From: Thermoplasmata archaeon
Lineage (GTDB): Archaea; Thermoplasmatota; Thermoplasmata; RBG-16-68-12
Assembly (NCBI GenBank): GCA_035632695.1
Contig: DASQGG010000203.1
Coordinates: forward strand, 1 to 32,895
Direction of reading: 5' to 3'
DNA: 32,895 bases
Part shown: positions 8,527 to 15,402 of the stretch, in pieces
Position numbering within the stretch: the stretch's first letter is position 1
How the letters are laid out: each line of letters opens with the position of its first letter
Made by a program: the position numbers and the translations under genes
Notes under the pieces: generated by a model
The model's input: only the letters and a program-made list of their open reading frames with translations
What the model was told of the DNA's origin: nothing
Databases searched by the model: none

Positions 8527-9330
8527 TTAGCGGATCACGATGGACTTCAAGTCCACTGCGGGCCGCGGATACCGCATCTTGAGCCCTTGGAGTGTATCGA
8601 CCAAGATGCGGCAGACGACGAGGTCCCGATACCATGCGTGGTTCGACGGGACCAAGAACCACGGCGCCCAGCGCGTGCTCGTCCTCTCGAGTGCCTCCTC
8701 GTAGGCCTTCATGTACTCCGCCCACAGCCGGCGCTCGGGAAGGTCGTTCGAGCTGAACTTCCAGTTCTTGGAGGGATCGTCCAGCCGAGCCTGGAGGCGG
8801 CGCTTCTGCTCGTCCGCGTCGATGTTCAGGTAGAACTTGAGGACCGCGGTCCCATCCTCGGCCAGGAGGCGCTCGAAGTCATTGATCTCCTGGTAGCGGC
8901 GCTTCCAGACCTCCTTGGGAACGATCTGGTGGACGCGCTCGACGAGGACGCCTTCGTAGTGGCTGCGGTTGAAGATCACGATCTCCCCTTTCGCAGGAAC
9001 CTGTTTGTGGGCCCGCCATAGAAAGTCGTGGTCAGACTCCTCGGGAGTGGGTTCACGGAAGCGGGCGACGCGCACGCCCTGCGGGTTCACGCCCTCGAAG
9101 ACCCGCCGGATAGTCCCGTCCTTCCCGGATGTGTCCATGCCCTGCAAGACCACGAGGACTTTGTGCTGATGCTCCGCATAGAGCAGCTCCTGGAGGGGGT
9201 CGAGCTTCTCGCGGAGATCGGCCAGGGCGTCGAGGCCGTCCTTCTTCTTCCCCTGGAACGCGGACGTGTCCCCGGGATCCCAGGAATCCAATCGCACCTT
9301 CTGGCCTTCCCGGACGCGGTAACGGTCCAT
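8527..9330 (-). CDS. ppk2: Polyphosphate kinase 2 family
   Basis: PPK2 enzymes transfer phosphate between polyphosphate and nucleoside di- or monophosphates, usually running toward nucleotide synthesis. From the ATG at 9330 the protein has 267 residues, normal for a one-domain PPK2. It has Walker A GMDTSGKDGTI (64-74), Walker B-like IFNRSHYEGVLVERVH (119-134), the lid residues in NWKFSSNDLPERRLW (189-203) and the closing SNHAWYRDLVV (229-239). The open frame continues 71 codons upstream, but that part lacks the family pattern and runs across the start of the opposite-strand zinc-ribbon gene, so it was left out. It lies 202 bp upstream of ppk1 on the same strand. Having PPK1 and PPK2 together suggests both synthesis and use of polyphosphate. 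The subclass (ADP, AMP or GDP use) cannot be fixed by eye. Confidence 0.93.
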   Translation of the reverse strand: MDRYRVREGQKVRLDSWDPGDTSAFQGKKKDGLDALADLREKLDPLQELLYAEHQHKVLVVLQGMDTSGKDGTIRRVFEGVNPQGVRVARFREPTPEESDHDFLWRAHKQVPAKGEIVIFNRSHYEGVLVERVHQIVPKEVWKRRYQEINDFERLLAEDGTAVLKFYLNIDADEQKRRLQARLDDPSKNWKFSSNDLPERRLWAEYMKAYEEALERTSTRWAPWFLVPSNHAWYRDLVVCRILVDTLQGLKMRYPRPAVDLKSIVIR

Positions 9331-9436
9331 GGTCGGTCGCACCGGCGTGCGGACCGTGGTATCTTCGGTTGAGGTTTGCGGTGACCCTGCGCCCAGAAAC
9401 GTCAAGCCGTCACGGTAGATAGCGGTGCGATATCCC

Positions 9437-9925
9437 ATGGCCGCGACTCCCGTTTGCCGCCGGTGCGGCGCCCCGCTCATCCAAGCCGACCTCAGGTTCT
9501 GTCCCGCCTGCGGAGTCCCCATCGCGCTCGATTTCCCCATCAAACACGACGACGCGATCCGCGAGTTCGAGCACCACGAATCGGTCCTCCAGAGCTACCG
9601 GGCCATGTTCGTCGCCAGCGAGACGTTCACGGCCTCGCTCGCCGCAACCCGGGTGAACGTGGCCGGATCCACGACCCTGGTCACGCTGCTCGCGGCGTTC
9701 GGATTGTTCTGGCTTGTCATCTGGATCGTGGTCACGGACCTCCGAACCCGGGTCGCACGGTTCTTCGAGGAGCACGACGAGGAGGGTGCGCTCATGCGTT
9801 ACCACCACCGCATGGAAAGCTTGGCGCACCGCGCGGGATTCTGGTTCTTCACGGTGATCTTCCCCGCGTCCTTCGCCATCCTCTGGGTGCTGATTCTGAT
9901 GCTCGCCTACCACATCGTTCAATGA
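9437..9925 (+). CDS. Zinc-ribbon membrane protein
   Basis: A 162-residue protein. It opens with a four-cysteine zinc ribbon, CRRCG then CPACG (spacing CxxC-14-CxxC), followed by an amphipathic region and two hydrophobic segments (STTLVTLLAAFGLFWLVIWIVV and FWFFTVIFPASFAILWVLILMLAYHIV) that should span the membrane, with an acidic/basic loop between them (FFEEHDEEGALMRYHHRMES). The ribbon would face the cytoplasm. The ATG at 9437 is preferred over a GTG at 9425 because the ribbon follows immediately. It is divergent from ppk2 across about 106 bp. Small archaeal proteins with a ribbon plus membrane anchor are common and mostly uncharacterised; no function is proposed. Confidence 0.75.
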   Translation: MAATPVCRRCGAPLIQADLRFCPACGVPIALDFPIKHDDAIREFEHHESVLQSYRAMFVASETFTASLAATRVNVAGSTTLVTLLAAFGLFWLVIWIVVTDLRTRVARFFEEHDEEGALMRYHHRMESLAHRAGFWFFTVIFPASFAILWVLILMLAYHIVQ

Positions 9926-9967
9926 GAGGTGCCTCGGCGCACGGTGACTTCCGAAGCGACCCCGCCG

Positions 9968-10528
9968 TCACGTGCGACGGGACTCGGAGGGGTCGCCCGA
10001 TGCGGAGGCGGACCCCACGGTTGCGACGGGCGCCGCGGAGTTGGACACATCGTGGTCGAAGAACCACACTCGTGCCAGGAAGTCCCGCAGCGTGTTCGCG
10101 GAATCCATGTCTCCGGACCAGTTCCGGAGCAGGTCCGCGAACTGCTCCTCGATCGTACGCACCTGGTGGATCACGTGCCGCTCGAGTTGGTTCGACTCGC
10201 GGCCTCGGTACATAACGAACAGGAGGAGCCACCTCCCCTTCCCGAACGCCACGTGGTGGTGGTCCCCGAGCTCGATGCTCCGGACGCTCCCAACCCCCAT
10301 CTCGTGGAAGGATTCATCGATGAAATTGTCGATCGCGGTGAACATGGACGCGATCAGGTCGGGGTCCGCGCCCGGGATGAAGTTGCGCGAGAGGTGGACC
10401 ATGGGCGTCCCGCCGTCGTACGTCAGGTAGACGTGCTCAATCACGCGGCCCAGGGGATGCGCGCCGTTGAATGCCGCGACCATCCGCGAGGGCAGGTGGG
10501 TAGGGGCCTGGGGAGTCTCCTCGGCCAT
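9968..10528 (-). CDS. Unrecognised soluble protein, possibly longin/roadblock-like
   Basis: 186 residues from an ATG. The core alternates strands and helices: IEHVYLTYDGGTPMVHLSRNF, an acidic helix DLIASMFTAIDNFIDESFHEMG, then SVRSIELGDHHHVAFGKGRWLLLFVMYRGRE and a long helix RHVIHQVRTIEEQFADLLRNW. This strand-helix-strand-strand-helix order is that of profilin-like, longin or roadblock modules that act as small-GTPase partners or sensor scaffolds, but no diagnostic residues secure this. The C-terminal 30 residues are low-complexity Ala/Ser/Pro. A minus-strand ATTAAAG box at 10560-10554 places the message start at or next to the ATG. It is divergent from the CBS gene. The function is unknown. 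Confidence 0.7.
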   Translation of the reverse strand: MAEETPQAPTHLPSRMVAAFNGAHPLGRVIEHVYLTYDGGTPMVHLSRNFIPGADPDLIASMFTAIDNFIDESFHEMGVGSVRSIELGDHHHVAFGKGRWLLLFVMYRGRESNQLERHVIHQVRTIEEQFADLLRNWSGDMDSANTLRDFLARVWFFDHDVSNSAAPVATVGSASASGDPSESRRT

Positions 10529-10553
10529 GGCTCCCGCGGCGTCGGTCTCCAGG

Positions 10554-10560
10554 CTTTAAT
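10554..10560 (-). promoter_or_regulatory. TATA-like box of the 9968-10528 gene
   Basis: Minus-strand ATTAAAG, 26-32 bp before the ATG at 10528, which predicts a leaderless transcript. Confidence 0.5.
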
Positions 10561-10674
10561 CCTTTGGGACGCGGTTATCGAGCCTGATTCAGCGAGGCGG
10601 TGCCGCGAGCCGGACGGACCGCACGTATTGTACAGACGGAGAACATTTCCCCTCGCGGCTGCGTTGCGGGGACG

Positions 10675-11127
10675 ATGGCCCGATACGTGCGGGTCCGGGA
10701 CGCGATGTCCACGGAGGTCTTCGAGGTCTCCGAGGACGCCACGCTCCAGGCCGCTGCCAAGCGCATGGCGGACGCCAAGGTGAACAGCCTGATCGTTCGC
10801 CCCGAGGGCCGCGAGGAGCCGTTCGGCATCGTGACGTCGAGCGACGTGGTGGACGCCCTCGCCGACGGACGCGACCCGAGCACGAGCCTCGTGGGGGAGG
10901 TCGCCACGGCGCCCCTCGTCACCGTGACGCCGGGCGTGCCCTTGGCCTACGCGGCGCGCCTGATGCGGCGGGCGAACCTGAGGCACCTGGCGGTCTTCAA
11001 CGGCCGCGAGGTCGTCGGCATCCTCAGCAGCTACGACGTCGTGAAGGCGATCGGACGCTGGGGCAGCCTGACCATGGGCGTGGACCTCGCCGAGGAGATC
11101 GAAATCACCTCGGCGGTCACGGACTGA
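10675..11127 (+). CDS. CBS-pair domain protein
   Basis: About 150 residues, almost entirely two CBS motifs. The first is VRDAMSTEVFEVSEDATLQAAAKRMADAKVNSLIV...GIVTSSDVV and the second is LVGEVATAPLVTVTPGVPLAYAARLMRRANLRHLAVFNGREVVGILSSYDVV. A tandem CBS pair (Bateman module) binds adenosine nucleotides or related ligands between the repeats and senses energy or ligand state. The ATG at 10675 was chosen because MARYVRVRDAM is the normal start of such proteins and because it follows a GGGGACG stretch; an upstream GTG at 10600 adds 25 unconserved residues. There is no fused effector domain, so it presumably acts on a partner protein. The partner is not evident here. Confidence 0.88.
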   Translation: MARYVRVRDAMSTEVFEVSEDATLQAAAKRMADAKVNSLIVRPEGREEPFGIVTSSDVVDALADGRDPSTSLVGEVATAPLVTVTPGVPLAYAARLMRRANLRHLAVFNGREVVGILSSYDVVKAIGRWGSLTMGVDLAEEIEITSAVTD

Positions 11128-11247
11128 CGCGGGGGAGGAGTTCGGCGGAACCGCCGCGGGTGGCGAGCCGCGGTGCTTGTCCCCGCCGCTGTGGGGTCCA
11201 CGTTGAGGGAGCTGGTCGGCCGCGGGCCGGCTTCACCCTAGGCCGGC

Positions 11248-12168
11248 TCAACGCACGCCGAGCCCGGCGAGGATCTGCACCTGGACGCGGTCCTCGGGCA
11301 TGGGGTCCGGGAGGACGGCCCAGGCGACGTCCGCGAGCGGGGACCTGAGCCGCACCTCGCGCAGGAGTTCGTCCTCGAAGGAGGATTCCGGCGGCTGCCC
11401 GATCAAGACGACCGCCTCGCGTACGTCCTCGTGCCGTCCCGTGAACCACGGGCTCGCGTACGCCTCCTCGACCGCGACGAAGCAGCGATGCTTCTCCCCT
11501 CCCGCGCCCATCCCGAACCGCCAGTCCTTGGAGCGGCCCAAGAAGCGTTTCAAGGGCACGAGGTCCGACCGCGTGAGGACCGAGGCCAGGCCTCCCGCCG
11601 GGCGGGCCATGATGGCGCCCATGGCGCCGAACGCCTTGGAGAGCGGGAGCGTAGGATAGGCCCGCAGGAGCGCGTCGTTCGCGAACGCCACGACGCTGTC
11701 CGCGCGATTCCGGAGGACGCCCAGCTGCGCTTCGGCAAGCTGACGGCGCAGCAGGCCCTCCGCGTGGAACGGAATCGTGGCGAAGGCGAGGCACGTGTCG
11801 CCCAGGATTCGTGCGACCCGACCGACGACGCCGAGGGCCCAGCCGCCGAACTGCCCTCCGAGGCCGCCGATCGCGACGACGAAGTTGCGGTCCGCGAGGG
11901 CGTCCGAAAGCTCCTTCTCCTCGTTCGTCGACAGGCTGGGGATCGCCTTCTCCTCGAGGGACGCGATCGCCATCAGGGGCTCCGTGGGCACGATCACACG
12001 TCGGGAGATGCCCACCATGGAGGGATGCAGCGTGTCGTTCATCGCGACCCGCTCGACGCCCGCGGCCGACGCCACATGGCGGAGCGTGTTGCATCCGGCG
12101 CCGCCGCATCCGATGACCGCGGCGCGAATCCGCTCGTCCCCCGTACCCAGGCGCCAGGTGTCGGGCAC
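11248..12168 (-). CDS. Divergent FtsZ/tubulin-superfamily protein
   Basis: 306 residues with recognisable FtsZ landmarks: the T1 loop AVIGCGGAGCNTLRHV (17-32), a T3-like AMND (42-45), and IPFHAEGLLRRQLAEAQLGVLRNRADSVVAFANDALL, which parallels the FtsZ stretch that ends in the guanine-contacting PNDRLL. Two hallmark sites are altered. The tubulin/FtsZ GGGTG(T/S)G phosphate loop is replaced by IGGLGGQFGG (100-109). The T7 loop that normally reads NxDFAD is replaced by TRSDLVPL (199-206), lacking the second acidic residue. It may therefore bind but not turn over GTP, or do neither. Non-canonical FtsZ-like families with altered GTPase loops are known in archaea and bacteria. The ATG at 12168 is 25-31 bp downstream of a minus-strand CTTTATC box. 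It is divergent from the FAD oxidoreductase gene; the role is unknown. Confidence 0.8.
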   Translation of the reverse strand: MPDTWRLGTGDERIRAAVIGCGGAGCNTLRHVASAAGVERVAMNDTLHPSMVGISRRVIVPTEPLMAIASLEEKAIPSLSTNEEKELSDALADRNFVVAIGGLGGQFGGWALGVVGRVARILGDTCLAFATIPFHAEGLLRRQLAEAQLGVLRNRADSVVAFANDALLRAYPTLPLSKAFGAMGAIMARPAGGLASVLTRSDLVPLKRFLGRSKDWRFGMGAGGEKHRCFVAVEEAYASPWFTGRHEDVREAVVLIGQPPESSFEDELLREVRLRSPLADVAWAVLPDPMPEDRVQVQILAGLGVR

Positions 12169-12192
12169 GCGCCGCGAATCGGGAGGCGGTCA

Positions 12193-12199
12193 GATAAAG
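12193..12199 (-). promoter_or_regulatory. TATA-like box of the FtsZ-like gene
   Basis: Minus-strand CTTTATC, 25-31 bp before the ATG at 12168. On the plus strand it reads GATAAAG and could also serve the divergent oxidoreductase gene with a short leader. Confidence 0.5.
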
Positions 12200-12244
12200 C
12201 GTTGCGAGCGCTACGAAAGCCCGATAAGGCGTCGGAGATTCACG

Positions 12245-13447
12245 GTGCCCGTGGTGGACCTGGCTCCCTCCCGCGCCGACGTGGTCGTCGTGGGCGGCGG
12301 ATGCATGGGGGCCAGCGTCGCCTTCCACCTGGCCCGCCGCGGCGAACGCATCGTGCTCCTCGAATCGGGCCATGTGGCCTCGGGGGCGACGGGGCACAGC
12401 GGGGCCATCGTCCGCCAGCACTACGAGAGCCGCCTGGGCATCCGGCTGGCCCGCCGCAGTCTCGCCTTCTTCCAGCGGTTCCAGGATGAGACGGGGGCTT
12501 CCTGCGACTTCCGGACCACCGGATTCCTCTCGGGCACGCGTGAGAGGGACTTGCCCGCGTTCGAGAAGCTCCTCGATCTCATGAAGTCCGAAGAGGTCCA
12601 AGTCGCACGGCTTACACCCGAGGAGGCGCAAAGCCTCGAGCCGCACTTGAATGTCGCAGACTACGCCGCCGTGGTCGATGACCCGAACGCGGGCTACGCG
12701 GATCCCATCGCGACGGCCTCGGGGTTTGCCACGGCGGCCGCCCGGGACGGCGCCACGATCCTGGAAGGAAGGCCCTGTCGTGGCGTCGTCCTCCAAGGAG
12801 GCCGAGTCACCGGCGTACGAATCCGCGGCGGTCGGATCGCCGCGGACCGGGTCCTCCTTGCGGCGGGCAACTGGACCCCGAGCCTCGCCAAGACCGCCGG
12901 CGTCCAGCTTCCGGTCCACTTCGTCCGGGGCCAAGTGGCCATCCTCCGCCGCCCCGTGGGTTTCGACCGCGCTCCGCGAATCCATTTCGACTTCTACCAC
13001 AACACGTATTCGCGGCCGGAAGGAGAGAAGGACGTCCTAGTCGGGTACATGGACACGGATCCGCGGAAGACGGTCCGGGAGCACGAGCTCAAGGACGACT
13101 CGGTCCCGGGGGCGACCGTGAGGGACCTGCGGGCACGACTCGCGAAGCGGTTCCCGGACCTGGCCCGCGCGCAGCCGCGCGGCGGATGGGCCGGTGTGTA
13201 CGACGTCACCCCAGATTCGTTCCCCATTCTCGACGCCGCCGGGCCCGAAGGCCTCTTTGTCGCCGTGGGCTTCAGCGGCCACGGGTTCAAGCTCTGCCCC
13301 GAAATCGGACGGCTCCTCGCGGAGTACCTAGCCGCCGGGAAACGGCCCCCAGACCTCGAGCCCCTTCGGGCGTCCCGATATGGGGAGGGCGAGCCAATCC
13401 GGGAGGATGCGCCCTTCCCGGCACGGCGAGGGCCGCGGCTACCCTGA
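12245..13447 (+). CDS. DAO-family FAD-dependent oxidoreductase (sarcosine/glycine oxidase-like)
   Basis: The N-terminal dinucleotide-binding motif VVVVGGGCMGASVAFHL with the following acidic end of strand 2 (RIVLLESG) and GATGHSGAIVRQHYES are typical of FAD enzymes of the D-amino-acid oxidase / sarcosine oxidase beta-subunit type. The C-terminal GFSGHGFKLCPEIGRLLAEYL is the second FAD contact of the family. The length is 400 residues. The open frame runs much further upstream across the ftsZ-like gene; the GTG at 12245 was chosen because it precedes the first beta strand by about ten residues. It probably oxidises an amine or amino acid such as sarcosine, dimethylglycine or proline, passing electrons to oxygen or a partner; the substrate cannot be read from the sequence. 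It converges on nep1, overlapping by 9 bp. Confidence 0.88.
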   Translation: MPVVDLAPSRADVVVVGGGCMGASVAFHLARRGERIVLLESGHVASGATGHSGAIVRQHYESRLGIRLARRSLAFFQRFQDETGASCDFRTTGFLSGTRERDLPAFEKLLDLMKSEEVQVARLTPEEAQSLEPHLNVADYAAVVDDPNAGYADPIATASGFATAAARDGATILEGRPCRGVVLQGGRVTGVRIRGGRIAADRVLLAAGNWTPSLAKTAGVQLPVHFVRGQVAILRRPVGFDRAPRIHFDFYHNTYSRPEGEKDVLVGYMDTDPRKTVREHELKDDSVPGATVRDLRARLAKRFPDLARAQPRGGWAGVYDVTPDSFPILDAAGPEGLFVAVGFSGHGFKLCPEIGRLLAEYLAAGKRPPDLEPLRASRYGEGEPIREDAPFPARRGPRLP

Positions 13448-14122
13448 ACCGTCCTTCGGCGGAAGGAGCCGCTGTCGGTAGGCGACGAGGATCTCGCTCG
13501 TCACGGTCCATGCTCGTAGCGGTTCCTCGTGGATGGAGACGACGCGGTCGCAGAGCTCCGCGACCGGGCTGCGGAAGTCCCCGTGCGGGAATCCCCCGAC
13601 CACCGCGACGAGATCGCCCTCGAGATTCGCGAACTCCGTCCACAGGTTCACTCGCTCGCCCCCCTCCTTGAACGCCCAGGCCGGCGCGCGCGCTTCGGAG
13701 AGGAGCTTCCCAAGCGGGACCCCGCGCTCCAGGGCGAGGAGGGGCTTGCCCTCGGGGACCGCGCCCTTCTGGAAGAGATCCTCCACGAGGCCGACGAACC
13801 GCGGGTAGTTCTTGGGGATCCGGGTCTCGGGCGCAAGGCGAATCACGTCATCGTTGCGGGTGTGGACGATCGTCCGGAGCTGGCCCTGGGCGTTGAGGAC
13901 GGAATCCAGGCACAGGAGGGCGAACAGATGGACGATGTCCGGCCGGCCGCGGCGCTCGCCTTCCGGGAAGTTCTTCAGGGCAGGATGGTGGAGGCTGCTG
14001 TCCAGGAGAATCGCGGCCGGGGAGCGGCCGCGCCGCTTCGCGGACGTTCGGACTGCTGGGTGGCCCTGCAGGGGCGAAGGCACCGTTTCCAGTTCTGCAT
14101 CCGCGAGGATGAGGGTGAGCAC
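13439..14122 (-). CDS. nep1: Nep1/Emg1-type rRNA pseudouridine N1-methyltransferase
   Basis: A SPOUT-class methyltransferase that methylates a pseudouridine in helix 35 of small-subunit rRNA and aids ribosome assembly. Signature stretches are LTLILADAELETVP at the start, KRRGRSPAAILLDSSLHHPAL, GERRGRPDIVHLFALLCLDSVLN, the VHTRNDDVIRL and PKNYPRFVGL motifs, and the C-terminal knot VVGGFPHGDF followed by SIHEEPLRAWTVTSEILVAY. The GTG start at 14122 was chosen because archaeal Nep1 begins right at this strand and a minus-strand TAAA box (14150-14147) sits 25-28 bp before it; the longer frame starts with a TTG. The length is 227 residues, normal for the family. It is divergent from mre11, with the putative repair-regulon element between them. 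Confidence 0.9.
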   Translation of the reverse strand: MLTLILADAELETVPSPLQGHPAVRTSAKRRGRSPAAILLDSSLHHPALKNFPEGERRGRPDIVHLFALLCLDSVLNAQGQLRTIVHTRNDDVIRLAPETRIPKNYPRFVGLVEDLFQKGAVPEGKPLLALERGVPLGKLLSEARAPAWAFKEGGERVNLWTEFANLEGDLVAVVGGFPHGDFRSPVAELCDRVVSIHEEPLRAWTVTSEILVAYRQRLLPPKDGSG

Positions 14123-14146
14123 GGCTGCCCCTAACGGGCCGGGGGG

Positions 14147-14150
14147 TTTA
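14147..14150 (-). promoter_or_regulatory. TATA-like box of nep1
   Basis: Minus-strand GGTAAACC lies 25-28 bp upstream of the GTG start of nep1, which predicts a leaderless message. It directly abuts the CACTTTC element, so the two divergent promoters share this 90-bp region. Confidence 0.4.
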
Positions 14151-14151
14151 C

Positions 14152-14166
14152 CACTTTCACCCACCT
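14152..14166 (+). promoter_or_regulatory. Repair-regulon element, copy 1 (mre11 operon)
   Basis: CACTTTCACCCACCT matches the copy before the RecA-like gene at 13 of 15 positions. It ends 11 bp before the mre11 TATA box and 45 bp before the ATG, the usual place for an archaeal activator site or an upstream promoter element. Confidence 0.6.
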
Positions 14167-14177
14167 GCAACTCGAGG

Positions 14178-14184
14178 CTATAAG
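14178..14184 (+). promoter_or_regulatory. TATA box of the mre11-rad50-nurA-herA operon
   Basis: CTATAAG within GGCTATAAGTAG, 28-34 bp before the mre11 ATG. This spacing predicts a leaderless or nearly leaderless transcript for the four-gene operon. Confidence 0.65.
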
Positions 14185-14211
14185 TAGCGTCTCGGCGTTG
14201 CGTCGACCAGG

Positions 14212-15402
14212 ATGCATGAGATCGTCTGCATAGGGGATGTCCACGAAGGGCTCTCCTTCGACTTCCGGATCGACCCTGAGACGGGGATCTCGGAGCGGGC
14301 CCTGGACCTCCACGGGAACTTTGCGAGGGCGGCCACGTGGGCCATCGACCATGGGGCGTCCCTGTTCTGCATCCTCGGGGATCTCTTCGACCGCACCCAT
14401 GTGGCGCCCGTATTCCGCGAACTCGTGCGCCGCGACGTGATCGAGCCGCTCGGCAAGGCCGGAATCGAGGTTTGGATCCTCGCGGGGAACCACGACCAAC
14501 CGCGGCGGGCCGCCCGGTCCACGTCCCTGGACGACTTCCGAGGGTACGCCCACGTGCGCATCTTCCGAGACCCCAAAGCCGAGACGCGCACGATCGACGG
14601 CCGGAAGGTCGGCTTCATCCTCCTCCCCTACCTACATCCCGAGGAGATCGTCGAGCAGATCCATGAGAAGCTGGGCAAGGATATCCCAAGAGAGGAAGCC
14701 TACGAGGCCGCCCGGCGAGTCTGGAAGAGCTGGATCGAGAACCGGGCTGAGGAGCTCGGGGACGCCGACCTGCGCCTGCTCTTCGGCCACTTCGAGTTCC
14801 AGGGGGTGCGGTACGCGAGCACAACACCTCCGGAGGTGGTCCCCCACGATTTCACGTTCAGCCGCGACATGCTCCCGGCCTCCGTGGACCTCGCGGTCTT
14901 CGGCCACATCCACCTGCACCAGTCCCTCTTTGGGAAGGTGGTCTACCCGGGCGCCCCGGAGCGGATCGACTGGGGCGAGCGTCTCGACCCAAAGGGGTTC
15001 GTCGCCCTGCGGGCGGACGGCACGTGGTCCTTCGTGGAGCTGCCCGCGCGGCCCATGGAGAAGGTCGACGTGACGCTGGCCCTGGGCGACGACGCGACCC
15101 GACGGGTGCTCGAGAGTCTGCCCGCGGACGTGGCGGGCAAGCTCGTTCGCGTGGAGGTCCGCCTCCCGGACGAGCTTCGCCCTTCCTTGGACGAGCGGAA
15201 GCTCGAGAAGCGTCTCGAGGACGCGTTCCACTACGAGCTCCGGCTCGTGTCGACCGAGCGCGGGCGCATCACGACCGACGAGTTCACGATGGACCCGATG
15301 CGGCTCCTGGCCGAGTACGTGGACAAGAACTTCGCGGGTCACGCGCGGCGGGACGCGATCAAGACGGAGGCCCAACGGATCCTCCGGGAGGCCCTCGCAT
15401 GA
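14212..15402 (+). CDS. mre11: DNA double-strand-break repair nuclease Mre11
   Basis: The Mn-dependent nuclease of the Mre11-Rad50 complex, which opens and trims DNA ends before resection. All five phosphoesterase motifs are visible: GDVHEG (8-13), GDLFDR (56-61), GNHD (92-95), FGHFEFQG (191-198) and GHIHLHQ (231-237). A capping domain follows (FVALRADGTWSFVELPARPMEKVDVTL), then a C-terminal helical Rad50-binding tail. The length of 396 residues is normal for archaea. The ATG sits 28-34 bp after a TATA box. The stop overlaps the rad50 ATG by 4 bp, so it is the first gene of a tightly coupled operon with rad50, nurA and herA. The preceding CACTTTC element probably controls it. Confidence 0.96.
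   Translation: MHEIVCIGDVHEGLSFDFRIDPETGISERALDLHGNFARAATWAIDHGASLFCILGDLFDRTHVAPVFRELVRRDVIEPLGKAGIEVWILAGNHDQPRRAARSTSLDDFRGYAHVRIFRDPKAETRTIDGRKVGFILLPYLHPEEIVEQIHEKLGKDIPREEAYEAARRVWKSWIENRAEELGDADLRLLFGHFEFQGVRYASTTPPEVVPHDFTFSRDMLPASVDLAVFGHIHLHQSLFGKVVYPGAPERIDWGERLDPKGFVALRADGTWSFVELPARPMEKVDVTLALGDDATRRVLESLPADVAGKLVRVEVRLPDELRPSLDERKLEKRLEDAFHYELRLVSTERGRITTDEFTMDPMRLLAEYVDKNFAGHARRDAIKTEAQRILREALA

Noticed and set aside
9331-9543. N-terminal extension of PPK2 by 71 codons
   Set aside because: It shows no PPK2 pattern and overlaps the first codons and promoter of the divergent zinc-ribbon gene.
11777-12244. N-terminal extension of the FAD oxidoreductase by 156 codons
   Set aside because: It is antisense to the FtsZ-like gene, and the flavin-binding fold starts only after 12245.
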